Origin: Candidatus Kuenenia stuttgartensis
GTDB lineage: Bacteria; Planctomycetota; Planctomycetia; Planctomycetales; Planctomycetaceae
NCBI GenBank assembly: GCA_945861975.1
Contig: CAMAXD010000007.1
Span: 1 to 50,274, forward strand
DNA: 50,274 nucleotides
Reading direction: 5' to 3'
In this document: in pieces, positions 18,033-26,920 of the stretch
Layout of the letters: each line of letters starts with the position of its first letter
How positions within the stretch are numbered: the first letter of the stretch is position 1
Made by a program: the position numbers and the translations under genes
The notes under the pieces: generated by a model
What the model was told of the DNA's origin: nothing
What the model saw: the letters and a program-made list of their open reading frames with translations, nothing else
Databases searched by the model: none

Positions 18033-19406
18033 TCACTTTGTTCCAGAAGAGATTTCTTTGCTGATCTCCTGTACTGTACTCACGATGTTGTCTTCGATTC
18101 CGGGAGCCCATTTGGACGGTTGTCCATAGTAGATCATTGAGGATTCACCTTCGTACCCACCCTCCATCAGGACGCGACCGGAAGGAATGTACCCCATCAC
18201 ATCGTTGCTGTATCCGGAAATCCAGTTCGATCGGCCCGGTAACTCAGCCTTCAGACGCACAGCATAGTCAACAACGACTTCACCGCCCAGAAAAGTCATC
18301 TTCACATGATCACCGATCCCCCACATCTGAATGGGATACGGATAGGTCGGCGAAAGCTTTCCGTCACGAGCCAACACCTTTTCGAGCGTCATTGCCCTGC
18401 GGGCAATGTAGACATCGGATGACTTCAGATCTTTCTGAATTTCCTCCGCCATCGGGATATGGGCAAACGCCAGATCGATTTCGCGATAAACAGATTTGAG
18501 TGAACCAGCGACGGGAGTCATTGGGCTTTGCAGGGCTCGATCTACAGCGTCCGCGGTTTGTCGACCGTATTCGGCAGCTAATTCGACTGTGCGGCGAGGT
18601 AGTGGGTTTTGGTCGGCTCCACAACCGGCCCAGAACATAGCGATGGTATCAGGATGCCGCTTCTCAACTTCCAGTTGAGCAAAGCCGGGCCAGTCGCCGG
18701 ACCAGTCCATCAGGCTAAGAACAGTCGCGTGACAGGCGTATCCAAACACGACTGCTCGGAGTTTTCCTTCGGGACTTCTTACCGAGAGTACAGGAACATC
18801 GTGGTCGACCGGCCCGACGAGCAGTCCTTTTTCTCGGAGCATCGGCACATCAGGCTCGCGATTATTGCGTCGATTGACCGCAAATGAAGCTTGAGACTCA
18901 CCGGTGTTGATTGAAGCGGGAGCCAGGGAGGCGATTGCATCGCCGGCTGCTTTGGCGACAGAATCAGAAAGGAATACGGTGTAGTCTCTGATCAGTTTCA
19001 GGTTTGGTTCATCCAGTGCGAACATTGCGAGGAGATTTGTGCCGACGACTGGTCCGGAGTGAGTATGCGAAGTGGAAAGAGCAATCTGAGAGCGATCAAT
19101 GTTGAGTTCTTTCTGCAACCGACCACATATCTGCTGCGATGTTTCTCGATCAATGCCGACGAGATCCATGGTGACCAGAATCACTCGCTTTCCAGACGGA
19201 TCTTCCAGAACGATGGCTTTGGCCCAAAGGTCGTGGCTTTTGCCTTCAGCCGGTTTACTACGCGATGCGTAACCGGACATCCACATGGGTTGTGGCGGCG
19301 TGATATTGGCTTTGGCCACTCCGGCCTTCCATGTTTCCTGCGCTGAAACAGCGGGATTCAGAAGAAAGCACAAGGCGGCAACGGTCACGATCCGAGTGAG
19401 TATCAC
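18033..19406 (-). CDS. Secreted neutral/alkaline ceramidase-like protein
   Basis: The 457-residue protein has a signal peptide (1-22, ending VSAQ) and a domain like the N-terminal catalytic part of neutral ceramidase: WKAGVAKANITPP at the start and the zinc-ligand motif STSHTHSGP. True ceramidases cleave the amide of ceramide; in planctomycetes this family is numerous and the natural substrates are mostly unknown, so the call is to family only. It is shorter than full-length neutral ceramidases and lacks their C-terminal domain. The start is GTG at 19406, with GGAG six bases upstream. It is followed after nine bases by the diacylglycerol kinase-family gene. Confidence 0.85.
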   Translation of the reverse strand: MILTRIVTVAALCFLLNPAVSAQETWKAGVAKANITPPQPMWMSGYASRSKPAEGKSHDLWAKAIVLEDPSGKRVILVTMDLVGIDRETSQQICGRLQKELNIDRSQIALSTSHTHSGPVVGTNLLAMFALDEPNLKLIRDYTVFLSDSVAKAAGDAIASLAPASINTGESQASFAVNRRNNREPDVPMLREKGLLVGPVDHDVPVLSVRSPEGKLRAVVFGYACHATVLSLMDWSGDWPGFAQLEVEKRHPDTIAMFWAGCGADQNPLPRRTVELAAEYGRQTADAVDRALQSPMTPVAGSLKSVYREIDLAFAHIPMAEEIQKDLKSSDVYIARRAMTLEKVLARDGKLSPTYPYPIQMWGIGDHVKMTFLGGEVVVDYAVRLKAELPGRSNWISGYSNDVMGYIPSGRVLMEGGYEGESSMIYYGQPSKWAPGIEDNIVSTVQEISKEISSGTK

Positions 19407-19702
19407 GAGTTTCTCCGAGGCGAGTTTTGGGGCGGGAAATAAGGACGCAGAGTGCGTGGTCTAACTGTTTCCGGGGTGACTGCAAGCTTCAGGCCAATTT
19501 GCGGTTCGTGCTGAAATCTATGTCTTGAAGGACTGGAGATGCCTTCGATGCTCAAATTCTGAGCGACTCAGGGGTTTCTCCGAGACTCTCATGTGATATT
19601 CTTCGCAGACCGGGGACCTTAAAAAGACGCCCCGAAGTCGATTCCTGGCGACACGTCAGGTGATTGAATTTATGCAGGCCAACAGATAAGAAGGAGAATG
19701 CC

Positions 19703-19789
19703 ATGGGCAAAGGTGACAACAGCAAGAAGAACGACAAGAAGAACAAGAAAGTCAAAAAGGAAGTGAAAAAGCCCGATGCCAAGAAATAG
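19703..19789 (+). CDS. 28-residue lysine-rich small protein
   Basis: ATG at 19703 is preceded by AAGGAG at 19691-19696 with ideal six-base spacing. The frame encodes 28 residues, about half of them lysine (MGKGDNSKKNDKKNKK at the start), and ends in TAG at 19787. A strong intrinsic terminator follows 33 bases later. The ribosome binding site, composition and terminator together make a real small gene likely. I recall similar very short Lys-rich proteins in other planctomycetes but cannot verify it. Function is unknown; nucleic-acid or ribosome binding is a guess from charge. The 296-base gap upstream shows no other gene. Confidence 0.7.
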   Translation: MGKGDNSKKNDKKNKKVKKEVKKPDAKK

Positions 19790-19821
19790 CATCCTTTGAA
19801 CATTGCTGAAGGCTTTCTTCG

Positions 19822-19862
19822 GAGCCCGCATTTTGACAGAAATGCGGGCTCTTCTTATTTTT
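19822..19862 (+). terminator. Strong intrinsic terminator after the Lys-rich small gene
   Basis: GAGCCCGCATTT (19822-19833) pairs over 12 bases with AAATGCGGGCTC (19840-19851) around a six-base loop, followed by TTCTTATTTTT. This is the clearest intrinsic terminator in the window. Confidence 0.9.
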
Positions 19863-20122
19863 GAGCTTCCGTATAAATGTTGTTTTTCGAGCGGTATAGA
19901 TTGAGGCCGAGTATTCCCGGGATTCATGATCAAGATCATTACCTCAATCGTGGCCGTGTACGGAATGGCGGCGTCGGAAGTCAGATTTCATCATGCCTGT
20001 ATCACTTGGGCTGCCATTCGGGTATCATCCACGTGTCTGCCGCTGACGATAATCAGGTGGAGTCTGTGAGACTCTGCGATTGTGAGGCGAGCGGGTTCAG
20101 ACGTTTTCACTCGGAGTTTAAA

Positions 20123-20284
20123 ATCGCAAAAAACCAGAATACCTTCGCCAAGCGTCAGCGGGAGCAGGAAAAGCGACAGCGAGCTGATGAGAAACGTAAA
20201 AAGCGGGACCAGAAGAAAGATGGGTCTTTTTCCCCTGCCCCATCCAGAAGCTATGCGTTTCCTTCCGAAGACCGTGAGGAATAA
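20123..20284 (+). CDS. 53-residue Lys/Arg-rich small protein, apparent ATC start
   Basis: The frame reads IAKNQNTFAKRQREQEKRQR and continues Lys/Arg-rich to about residue 33, then ends with a Ser/Pro and Glu-rich tail. GGAG (20113-20116) sits exactly six bases before ATC at 20123. No ATG, GTG or TTG lies at a comparable place, and the in-frame residues upstream look non-coding. So either ATC is the initiation codon, or the ATG was altered by one base. The NTFAKRQRE pattern resembles small basic proteins I recall from several bacterial phyla, usually starting Met-Ala/Ser-Lys; this is memory, not a search. A terminator follows eight bases after the stop. It is likely a sibling in style of the small gene at 19703, although the sequences differ. 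Confidence 0.6.
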   Translation: MAKNQNTFAKRQREQEKRQRADEKRKKRDQKKDGSFSPAPSRSYAFPSEDREE

Positions 20285-20291
20285 AATTCTG

Positions 20292-20324
20292 AAGACCGAC
20301 CTCTCCTGGGTTGGTCTTTTTTTT
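20292..20324 (+). terminator. Intrinsic terminator after the second small gene
   Basis: AAGACCGACC (20292-20301) pairs with GGTTGGTCTT (20309-20318), including a G-T wobble, around a seven-base loop. Eight T in a row end at 20324. Confidence 0.85.
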
Positions 20325-20450
20325 GGCAGGCTGCCAATTCCCGGCGACTTTTTTGTTCGCTGATTGAATCGAAAGTGCAAGACCACTAGCCTTTGGCGCA
20401 GATCAGCCCGCCTTTTCGCCTTTTCGATTCCTTCCTGTGAGTTCTCTGCG

Positions 20451-21785
20451 ATGACGTCTGCAGCCCTGTCAAATGGCAAAAGTTGTTCTTCCTCTTCGAT
20501 TCTTCTGCCCGGGATGCTGCTGATCCTTGTCTCGATGACCGCAGAAGCCTCTGATCGCCTCAACTGGCCTGCTCGCACCGGTCCAAGTTTAAACTCCCTG
20601 ATACCAGCCGAAGATGCTGTAGGTTTGCCGACGGAGTGGTCGGAAGAGCCCGCAAAAAATATCGCGTGGAAGCTGGATCTTGAAGGGTTCGGGCATTCAG
20701 TCCCTGTCGTTGGATTTGGAAAGGTTTGGCTGACGGCAGCAACGAAGGATGGGAAGCAACAATTCATTTACGGCATTGAACAGTCCACTGGTAAAGTGCT
20801 GCATCACAAGTTGATGTACGAGAACGCTGAACCGGAACCTCTCAAGAACGAAGTCAATACCTACGCGTCGCCCACATGTGCGATGGAGAAGGATGCGGTT
20901 TACGTTCACTTCGGCACCTATGGTACAGCGCGCTTGAATCCCGAAACTGCCGAAGTAGTTTGGGAACGAAAGGATATCAAGTGTCGGCATTTTCGAGGTC
21001 CAGGTTCTTCGCCCATCATCTGGAAGGATCATTTGATCCTCACCTTTGACGGGATCGATGCTCAGTTCGTTATGGCATTAGATAAGAACACGGGAAAGAC
21101 TGTTTGGCGAACGGATCGAACAACGGACTACGGAGACCTTGACGAGAATGGCCAGCCGAAACTGGAGGGTGATCTTCGCAAAGCGTACAGCACTCCTGGC
21201 TATGTCGACGTGAATGGGAAAACACATCTGATTTCAATTGGTTCGCGAGCAGGGTTTGCTTACGACGTCCTGACGGGTGAAGAGTTGTGGACGATCCGCC
21301 ATGACGACTTCAATGCGTCATCGCCTCCGCTGTTCTTTGAGGGCCATGCTATCCTCAACACGGGTTCTCGAGGGTCGAATCTTTTGAGCGTGCGACTTGA
21401 CGATACCACGCGGGGCGATGTTTCCCTCTCTCACGTCGTTTGGAATCGCGATAAGGGTAATTCCGACCTGAGTGCTCCAATTCTGATCGGGGATCGGATC
21501 TTCAGTGTTCTGAATAACGGTGTCGTGAATTGCGTGAATGTGAAGACCGGTGAAGAAATCTGGAAGGACCGCATTGAAGGAACCTTTACTGCGTCGCCAA
21601 TTGCCGGTGATGGTCGAATCTACTTCTGCAACGAGGAAGGTGATTGCTACGTTGTGGAAGCCACTGATTCCTTCAAGCTGATCTCGAAGAATCATCTGAG
21701 CGAGGGAATGAGAGCATCGCCGTCTGCAGCAGAAGGGCACTTGTTTCTTCGGACATTTACTCGGCTCTATTGCATTGGCAAGTAA
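20451..21785 (+). CDS. Secreted PQQ-like beta-propeller protein
   Basis: From the ATG at 20451 the protein has 444 residues, with a signal peptide (about 1-35, core LLPGMLLILVSMTAEAS) and then repeated PQQ-like beta-propeller blades: LDKNTGKTVWRTD, YDVLTGEELWTI, VNVKTGEEIWKD. Such proteins are frequent in planctomycetes; some bind pyrroloquinoline quinone, but many are structural propellers of unknown role. No haem motif or clear catalytic residue is visible. The longer frame to 20364 begins with TTG and lacks signal-peptide character at its start. Its last 19 bases overlap the 3' end of the convergent epimerase gene. Confidence 0.85.
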   Translation: MTSAALSNGKSCSSSSILLPGMLLILVSMTAEASDRLNWPARTGPSLNSLIPAEDAVGLPTEWSEEPAKNIAWKLDLEGFGHSVPVVGFGKVWLTAATKDGKQQFIYGIEQSTGKVLHHKLMYENAEPEPLKNEVNTYASPTCAMEKDAVYVHFGTYGTARLNPETAEVVWERKDIKCRHFRGPGSSPIIWKDHLILTFDGIDAQFVMALDKNTGKTVWRTDRTTDYGDLDENGQPKLEGDLRKAYSTPGYVDVNGKTHLISIGSRAGFAYDVLTGEELWTIRHDDFNASSPPLFFEGHAILNTGSRGSNLLSVRLDDTTRGDVSLSHVVWNRDKGNSDLSAPILIGDRIFSVLNNGVVNCVNVKTGEEIWKDRIEGTFTASPIAGDGRIYFCNEEGDCYVVEATDSFKLISKNHLSEGMRASPSAAEGHLFLRTFTRLYCIGK

Positions 21786-22984
21786 CGCGACTGCGAAGTA
21801 ATCAGTTCAGAGGTTCGTACCGCCAACTGGCGGATTCGACATTCGTTGACATCGACGCCGAGTCCGGGGCCTGATAATCGTTTGCCTCGTCCTCCGTACT
21901 GAAACGTCAGGTCCTGTTCAGTCAGCGAATCGAGGACCAGAAAACGATCGAAGCTGCCTTCAAGATAGCGGATGTCGTCTATGTTGCAGGCAAAGTGGCG
22001 ACCGGCTGCGGAGAGGATTCCAGTCTCCCCGACCTGGCATCCCAGTTGAAAGCCAAGACCCTGTTGCCGGGCGATTGCCGCTAACCGTACTGATCTTAAA
22101 AGGCCGCCGCATTTGGAAAGGCGAATATTGAACAGATCGCACCAGCCGCCGGTAATCGCTCGTTCTGCATCTTCGCGACAACAAAGTGATTCATCGAGCA
22201 TGACGGGCAGGTTCAGTTCCGAGCGTACTTGTCGGAGTCCGGCGACATCAGCATGGGGTACCGGTTGCTCAAGACTGGTCACGTTGTACTTCAGAAGAGG
22301 CTGCATTTTTAAACAAACATCTTCGCACCGCCAGGATTCATTGGCATCCAGTCGAAGGTCAACGTTTGGGCCAACGATCCGTCGGACTCGTCGCAGGCAG
22401 GCTTCGTCATCAATACCGGCCGCACCGACTTTCACTTTGACCGTGCGGAATGCAAAGAGCCGCATCTTCAGTGCGGAAACGATCTGTTTGCCCGAAGACA
22501 TCGAAGTGATTGCACCGCTGTAGAACACCTCATCGCGAGCAGTGAGAATTCCCTCCGTCCCGGGAAGCTTCGCGATCAATTGTCCGATTGAGCAGTTCTC
22601 GACACGACAGGCTGCGTCCAGAATTGCCAGCTCAAGGGCACAGCGAACTGAGTTCCCGAAACATTCGCGGATACGGATTCCGTGGTCGGGTTCTACATCA
22701 GCAAGTTTGAATTGATCGATTGCTGCGGCCAGTTGTCCTGTATCGGAAAACTGCTGTTCACGGAGTGGACTGAAGTCCGTGGCTTCGAGGTGCCGCCATG
22801 CGGATTCAATGGATTCACCGGTGACATAGGTGCGTGGCAACCCTTCTCCCCAGCCGACGCTGCCGTCATTCATCACGCAGCGAATAATCAGCGTGTCGTT
22901 GGCAAAGCGTTCATGAGACGCGTGACGTACTGGCTTCCGAAGTGCAATGGGAACCTGGAAAGCGGTAATCCGATGAATGTGCAT
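21767..22984 (-). CDS. Enolase-superfamily muconate-lactonizing subgroup enzyme, probable dipeptide epimerase
   Basis: The 405-residue protein has the capping domain (1-130) and the barrel with all subgroup residues: the K-x-K motif K183/K185 in VKVKVG, metal ligands D213 (LDAN), E239 (LEQP) and D264 (LDES), and the second catalytic lysine K291 in LSKCGG. The subgroup includes L-Ala-D/L-Glu and other dipeptide epimerases, muconate cycloisomerase and o-succinylbenzoate synthase. Which reaction it runs cannot be fixed by eye; dipeptide epimerase in cell-wall peptide recycling is my best guess. It starts five bases after the kinase stop, so the two are probably one transcript. Confidence 0.87.
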   Translation of the reverse strand: MHIHRITAFQVPIALRKPVRHASHERFANDTLIIRCVMNDGSVGWGEGLPRTYVTGESIESAWRHLEATDFSPLREQQFSDTGQLAAAIDQFKLADVEPDHGIRIRECFGNSVRCALELAILDAACRVENCSIGQLIAKLPGTEGILTARDEVFYSGAITSMSSGKQIVSALKMRLFAFRTVKVKVGAAGIDDEACLRRVRRIVGPNVDLRLDANESWRCEDVCLKMQPLLKYNVTSLEQPVPHADVAGLRQVRSELNLPVMLDESLCCREDAERAITGGWCDLFNIRLSKCGGLLRSVRLAAIARQQGLGFQLGCQVGETGILSAAGRHFACNIDDIRYLEGSFDRFLVLDSLTEQDLTFQYGGRGKRLSGPGLGVDVNECRIRQLAVRTSELITSQSRYLPMQ

Positions 22985-22989
22985 CAGGT

Positions 22990-24486
22990 CTATTCATCCA
23001 GAATGCGATGGCAGAACCGTCGAAGTTCATCAGGCGCGCGATCGAGATCCAGCTCAAGTTTGCTTTCATCGAGTTCAAACGTCTGCTGATTACGCGGAAG
23101 TGTGTCACGAATTTCAGTGACCGCAGCGGCATAGTCCTCGCTGCGTTCCAGTTCCTTTAATGCGTAAGCGCGGCCCAGCATTCCCAGAAGCACGAGATAT
23201 TGCTTCTCCGGAATCAGACTACTTTTGTCTCGCACTTCAGTAAACACTTTTAATGCGGCTTCATTGTCAGGTACCAGGCCGGACATCAGTGTCAGACCCA
23301 GCCGCAACTCGGCAAGATTTGCTTCCGGAGTATCCGGGAAATTTGCAATGACCGCTTCCCAGGCTGCACTCCGATGGGGCTGCAACATGGCAACGGCATA
23401 CTGTCGGATTGCTGAAGATTCTGTGGAAACAGTTTCTTCTGAAGACTTGTCTGATTTTGGAATCGTGATCGGCCGTTCTATGCGGCGGCCCGCGACAAAC
23501 GAAATGGCAAGGAGAGCACACGTTGCCAATCCCAGCTTTCGCAGGTCTGGACTTGAATGCAGTAACCGCGTCCAAAAATCAGATTCGTTTAAGAGTCGAG
23601 AATTGACCGGGATGGAATTCAGTTTCTGAAGGGCCGTTTCCAATTCATCGGGAGACTGGAATCTCTCTACAGGCTTTTTCTTCATCATCCGATGGATCAC
23701 CTGGCAGATCTCGATCGGGAGATCGGCCCGAAGTGATCGCAGTGACTTTGGCTCTTCCTTCAGGTGTTGTACTGCAACCGTCACTGCATTCTTGCCTGGA
23801 AACGGCGGCTGCCCCGCGAACATGTGGTAGCAAGTGACTCCGAGTGAATACTGATCACTCCGGTAGTCCAGTTTTTCGCCCTGGATTTGTTCCGGGCTCA
23901 TGTACCATGGTGTTCCCATGGTCGTGCCCACCTGTGTCAGATTCATCCGCGGGCTGGAGGGCTGATTCAGTTGAGCAAGTCCGAAGTCCGTGACCTTCGC
24001 CACTCCGGATCTTGTGACCATGATATTCTCGGGTTTGACGTCTCGATGAACGATGCCCGCCTCGGAAGCTGCTCTTAGTGCGGAAGCGATCTGCTGCATC
24101 CATTTGAGCCCGGTACCATAATCCGGATGGCCGTTTTTTTTCATCCACTGGGACAGATTCAGGCCCGGGACGTACTCCTGCACGATATAGCTGATGTCAT
24201 CTTCGCGGCCGGTCGTGATAATCTGCACGAGATTTGGATGACTCAGGCCGCCTGCCGCTCGAGCTTCCTGTTCAAAGCGTTTCAGAAGGATCTCGGTGCT
24301 GCCGGAGACCGAATTCTTCAGGACTTTGACGGCAACCTGTCGACCGAGAGATTTCTGTTCGGCCAGATACACGTCAGCCATGCCGCCACTTCCCAGACGT
24401 CGCAGAAGCAGAAACTCGCCAATCTGAAGATTGCTGAGGTCTGCGGCCGGCTGCTCTGATGGATCCGACAAGTCCTGACTGGACAT
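22990..24486 (-). CDS. Membrane-anchored serine/threonine protein kinase
   Basis: The 498-residue protein carries a complete Hanks-type kinase domain at about 22-290: glycine loop LGSGGMADVY, ATP lysine K54 in VAVK, catalytic D149 in HRDVKPEN, DFG at 167-169, and GTPWYMSPEQ. A single membrane helix follows (about 316-333), then a 165-residue C-terminal part that is probably periplasmic and helical, TPR-like. The C-terminal part may sense a signal outside the membrane while the kinase phosphorylates cytoplasmic targets. The ATG at 24486 was chosen because GGAGG lies seven bases upstream; the longer frame to 24603 reads as non-coding. The epimerase gene follows five bases downstream and the TlpA-like gene lies upstream. 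Confidence 0.93.
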   Translation of the reverse strand: MSSQDLSDPSEQPAADLSNLQIGEFLLLRRLGSGGMADVYLAEQKSLGRQVAVKVLKNSVSGSTEILLKRFEQEARAAGGLSHPNLVQIITTGREDDISYIVQEYVPGLNLSQWMKKNGHPDYGTGLKWMQQIASALRAASEAGIVHRDVKPENIMVTRSGVAKVTDFGLAQLNQPSSPRMNLTQVGTTMGTPWYMSPEQIQGEKLDYRSDQYSLGVTCYHMFAGQPPFPGKNAVTVAVQHLKEEPKSLRSLRADLPIEICQVIHRMMKKKPVERFQSPDELETALQKLNSIPVNSRLLNESDFWTRLLHSSPDLRKLGLATCALLAISFVAGRRIERPITIPKSDKSSEETVSTESSAIRQYAVAMLQPHRSAAWEAVIANFPDTPEANLAELRLGLTLMSGLVPDNEAALKVFTEVRDKSSLIPEKQYLVLLGMLGRAYALKELERSEDYAAAVTEIRDTLPRNQQTFELDESKLELDLDRAPDELRRFCHRILDE

Positions 24487-24544
24487 GAATTGGCCTCCGC
24501 GACAATCGCGACCAGATTTTGGATGGAATGAACTGACTGAACTC

Positions 24545-24581
24545 AACAGCCCCCGCAGAGTTTGACGTCCGGGGGGCTGTT
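24545..24581 (-). terminator. GC-rich hairpin between TlpA-like and kinase genes
   Basis: AACAGCCCCC (24545-24554) and GGGGGCTGTT (24572-24581) form a ten-base perfect stem 33 bases after the stop of the TlpA-like gene. The minus-strand exit is TTGAGTT, a weak T-run, so it may attenuate rather than fully stop transcription. Confidence 0.5.
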
Positions 24582-24613
24582 TGTCGCCTGTTCTAATGAG
24601 CAACCTCAGTCGG

Positions 24614-25975
24614 TTACTGAGCTGCTTTTTCCTTCTTCAGCTTCTTCAGAAATGCTGCCATTTCCTCGACCGCACTGTCCGGTGCATCGCTACTATTGTC
24701 AACAGCCTTTGTCTGAAGTTCAATGGCCCGATCGAGATCACCCTGCAGATGCAGCAGATGAGCCAGGGTGTCAAGAATCATTCCATTTTCCGGGTCGCTC
24801 TCAACGGCTTTTTCAGCGGCCGTTGTGGCTGCTGCGACGACTTCCTTAGGAAATTCTTTATCCTCCACAGCAGCTTCGTAGATCTGCCACGATAACTGAT
24901 TCAGCATGGAAGAATCCGGCATCTCTGCCTCAACCATTGCCGTCACCGTCTTAATAACATCTTCATGAAGACCTTTACTGAGCAGCAAGTTGACTCGCAG
25001 AAGGCTGATCTGGCTCTTTTCCTGATCCGTCGCGTCTTTGCTGATTTCATCAAGTTCTGCCAGCCCCTCTTCGACTTCATCGGCCTGAATTTTTGTTGCT
25101 GCAGAAGAAACCTTCACGCGGAACTTTAGCTGCTGATAAGCCGACACGGTTTCCTCGTCACCTTCCGCATTTGCAATCGCATCATCAAGCAAAGTGAGAG
25201 CGCCCTCCGCATCGCCTTTGCGCATTTTCTGGCTGAGTTTCACCATCAACAGGTCGCGTTCCTGTTCTTTGCGAAACTCCTCCAGAAAGGCTTCTCGATC
25301 CCACTTGCCCGCAACAACCTCGGACAGAGGCTCATCCATAGACATTGGATGGCCGATCCATTCAATCAGTCCAGTCTTGCCGACAATGAAACTGGTTGGA
25401 ATGCCGTTCTGCCCGGCAGCTTCCATATAGTCTGTCTTTACAGATGCATCCGGGTCAGTCGTCAGGCAGTAGGCGCTCGTGAGTTCGCCATACGTAACGG
25501 CTTCGGACTTCTTCTTTGGTGCCTCTTTTTCGTTGTCGTCCTCTGTTGCGTCTATGGCCGGCTTTTTATCGCCTCGCACTGGACGCTCCAGAAACTCGTT
25601 GACAGTTTCCAGATCTTCGTCGCTGATGCTGATAATCTGAACGCCCTTGCCCAGGAACTTGTTTTGAGTTTCTGCGAGATGAGGCATGCTGGCAATACAG
25701 GGACCGCACCACGTGGCCCAGAATTCGACCACATAGACTTTGTCGTTTTCAAATTCTGTGACAGGCTTGAACTTTCCATTGCCATCACTGACCCAGTGTT
25801 CAACATCAATCGAAGGAGCCTTCGACCCGATGGTCAGCATTGGTCCGTCAGTCTCTCCTTCGGATTCCTTTTTTTCTTCATCTGCTGCAAATGACAACGC
25901 CAGAATTGGCGAACCACTGATCGCTGCCGCAAATGTGAAGAGTAAGGCCGCCTTTATCCAAAAGCGATTTGCCAT
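24614..25975 (-). CDS. Secreted TlpA/ResA-like thioredoxin-domain protein with helical-repeat C-terminus
   Basis: The 453-residue protein has a signal peptide (1-30), then a thioredoxin-like domain with the redox motif WCGPC (C90, C93) and the cis-proline loop NGIPTSF. Between these lies a charged insert of about 40 residues rich in Lys, Glu and Asp (near GDKKPAIDATEDDNEKEAPKK). Residues about 250-453 are helical and TPR-like. TlpA/ResA proteins reduce or shuffle disulfides outside the cytoplasm, often for cytochrome c maturation. Its partner is unknown. It precedes the kinase gene on the same strand, but a hairpin in the 127-base gap may separate them. Confidence 0.88.
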   Translation of the reverse strand: MANRFWIKAALLFTFAAAISGSPILALSFAADEEKKESEGETDGPMLTIGSKAPSIDVEHWVSDGNGKFKPVTEFENDKVYVVEFWATWCGPCIASMPHLAETQNKFLGKGVQIISISDEDLETVNEFLERPVRGDKKPAIDATEDDNEKEAPKKKSEAVTYGELTSAYCLTTDPDASVKTDYMEAAGQNGIPTSFIVGKTGLIEWIGHPMSMDEPLSEVVAGKWDREAFLEEFRKEQERDLLMVKLSQKMRKGDAEGALTLLDDAIANAEGDEETVSAYQQLKFRVKVSSAATKIQADEVEEGLAELDEISKDATDQEKSQISLLRVNLLLSKGLHEDVIKTVTAMVEAEMPDSSMLNQLSWQIYEAAVEDKEFPKEVVAAATTAAEKAVESDPENGMILDTLAHLLHLQGDLDRAIELQTKAVDNSSDAPDSAVEEMAAFLKKLKKEKAAQ

Positions 25976-26136
25976 AAAACGAGTTCCTTAAACTAAAAGA
26001 TAAGGTCGATTCAAATGTCCGTTTGTCAGACATTCTGTTTCGCCGGTGATAGACCAGCATTTCGTAACTATTTTAATTTCGACTCCTGATTTCCCGGCGT
26101 CACTGGAACCAGGTGTTCCAGAAGACGGTCCGGATT

Positions 26137-26775
26137 CTAAATGTACTGAACCACGTCCGACGCAGAATAGCGGACTTTGCGAGCCGATGCATACTTGTCC
26201 TGGCTGGAGCGATAGCCAAGTGCACACGCGACAGTTGATGTGTATTCCCCACCACTAAGTCCGAGAAATTCATCAAATTTGTCTCGAACTATTCCTTCCA
26301 TCGGGCATGCATCTATGCCCATCATTGCTGCGGTTTCGAGGAGAAATCCCAGAGCGATGTAACACTGCCTTGAGTTCCATTCGAGGTGACCGTTCTTCAT
26401 CCCGGTCGTCTTTAGGAGGATCGCCTGTTTGAAACCGTCCAGCGCCGAGACAGGCACGCCCTGGATGGTGGCGGTGGTTTCAATGAACTTTTGTACGTAG
26501 TCAGGATCCGTCGTTTTTCGGGCGGCGATGACCACAAAGTGCGAGCAGTCTCGCGGCTGACTCTGGCCCCAGGCGGCCTCGGGGAGTTGATCCTTGACCG
26601 ACTGTGTCGTCACAACCATGAATTTCCATGGCTGAAGTCCAAAACTACTGGGAGCGTGGATCATCGCCGTCTCCAGCGTTTTCCAATCGTCGGCAGAGAT
26701 CTTTCTTGTTGCATCAAATACTTTTGTGGCATAACGCCAGGCAAGTTGCTGTAGCACTGTCTGTCCAAGGGACAT
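26137..26775 (-). CDS. Nitroreductase-family NAD(P)H-dependent flavoprotein
   Basis: The 212-residue protein fits the NfsB/NfnB-type nitroreductase family in length and motifs: ATKVFDATRKIS near the start, APSSFGLQPWKFMVV (FMN binding) and the conserved segment MGIDACPMEG. The family reduces nitroaromatics, quinones or flavins with NAD(P)H in the cytoplasm, and binds FMN as a homodimer. The physiological substrate is unknown. The ATG at 26775 was chosen since the family begins here; the upstream extension to 26913 is basic and non-conserved in look. The 161-base gap to the TlpA-like gene contains only a short stem-loop (CTGGAAC/GTTCCAG near 26105). Confidence 0.9.
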   Translation of the reverse strand: MSLGQTVLQQLAWRYATKVFDATRKISADDWKTLETAMIHAPSSFGLQPWKFMVVTTQSVKDQLPEAAWGQSQPRDCSHFVVIAARKTTDPDYVQKFIETTATIQGVPVSALDGFKQAILLKTTGMKNGHLEWNSRQCYIALGFLLETAAMMGIDACPMEGIVRDKFDEFLGLSGGEYTSTVACALGYRSSQDKYASARKVRYSASDVVQYI

Positions 26776-26920
26776 CTTCAGTTCACTCCGGGGAACAATG
26801 AGTAATCTATTGAATTTGGTGGTTTTGTGGGGGCTTTTTGCGACAGTGTGTCGTGGCACCAGCAGTTTACATGACGGCCTGTTGTTCCGAACACATCTCT
26901 GCTGCGGGCACAAAGCAGGG

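Noticed and set aside
19991-20767. 258-codon minus-strand open frame
   Set aside because: It runs antisense through the second small gene, two terminator arms and the start of the PQQ-like gene, and has no ribosome binding site or recognisable domain.
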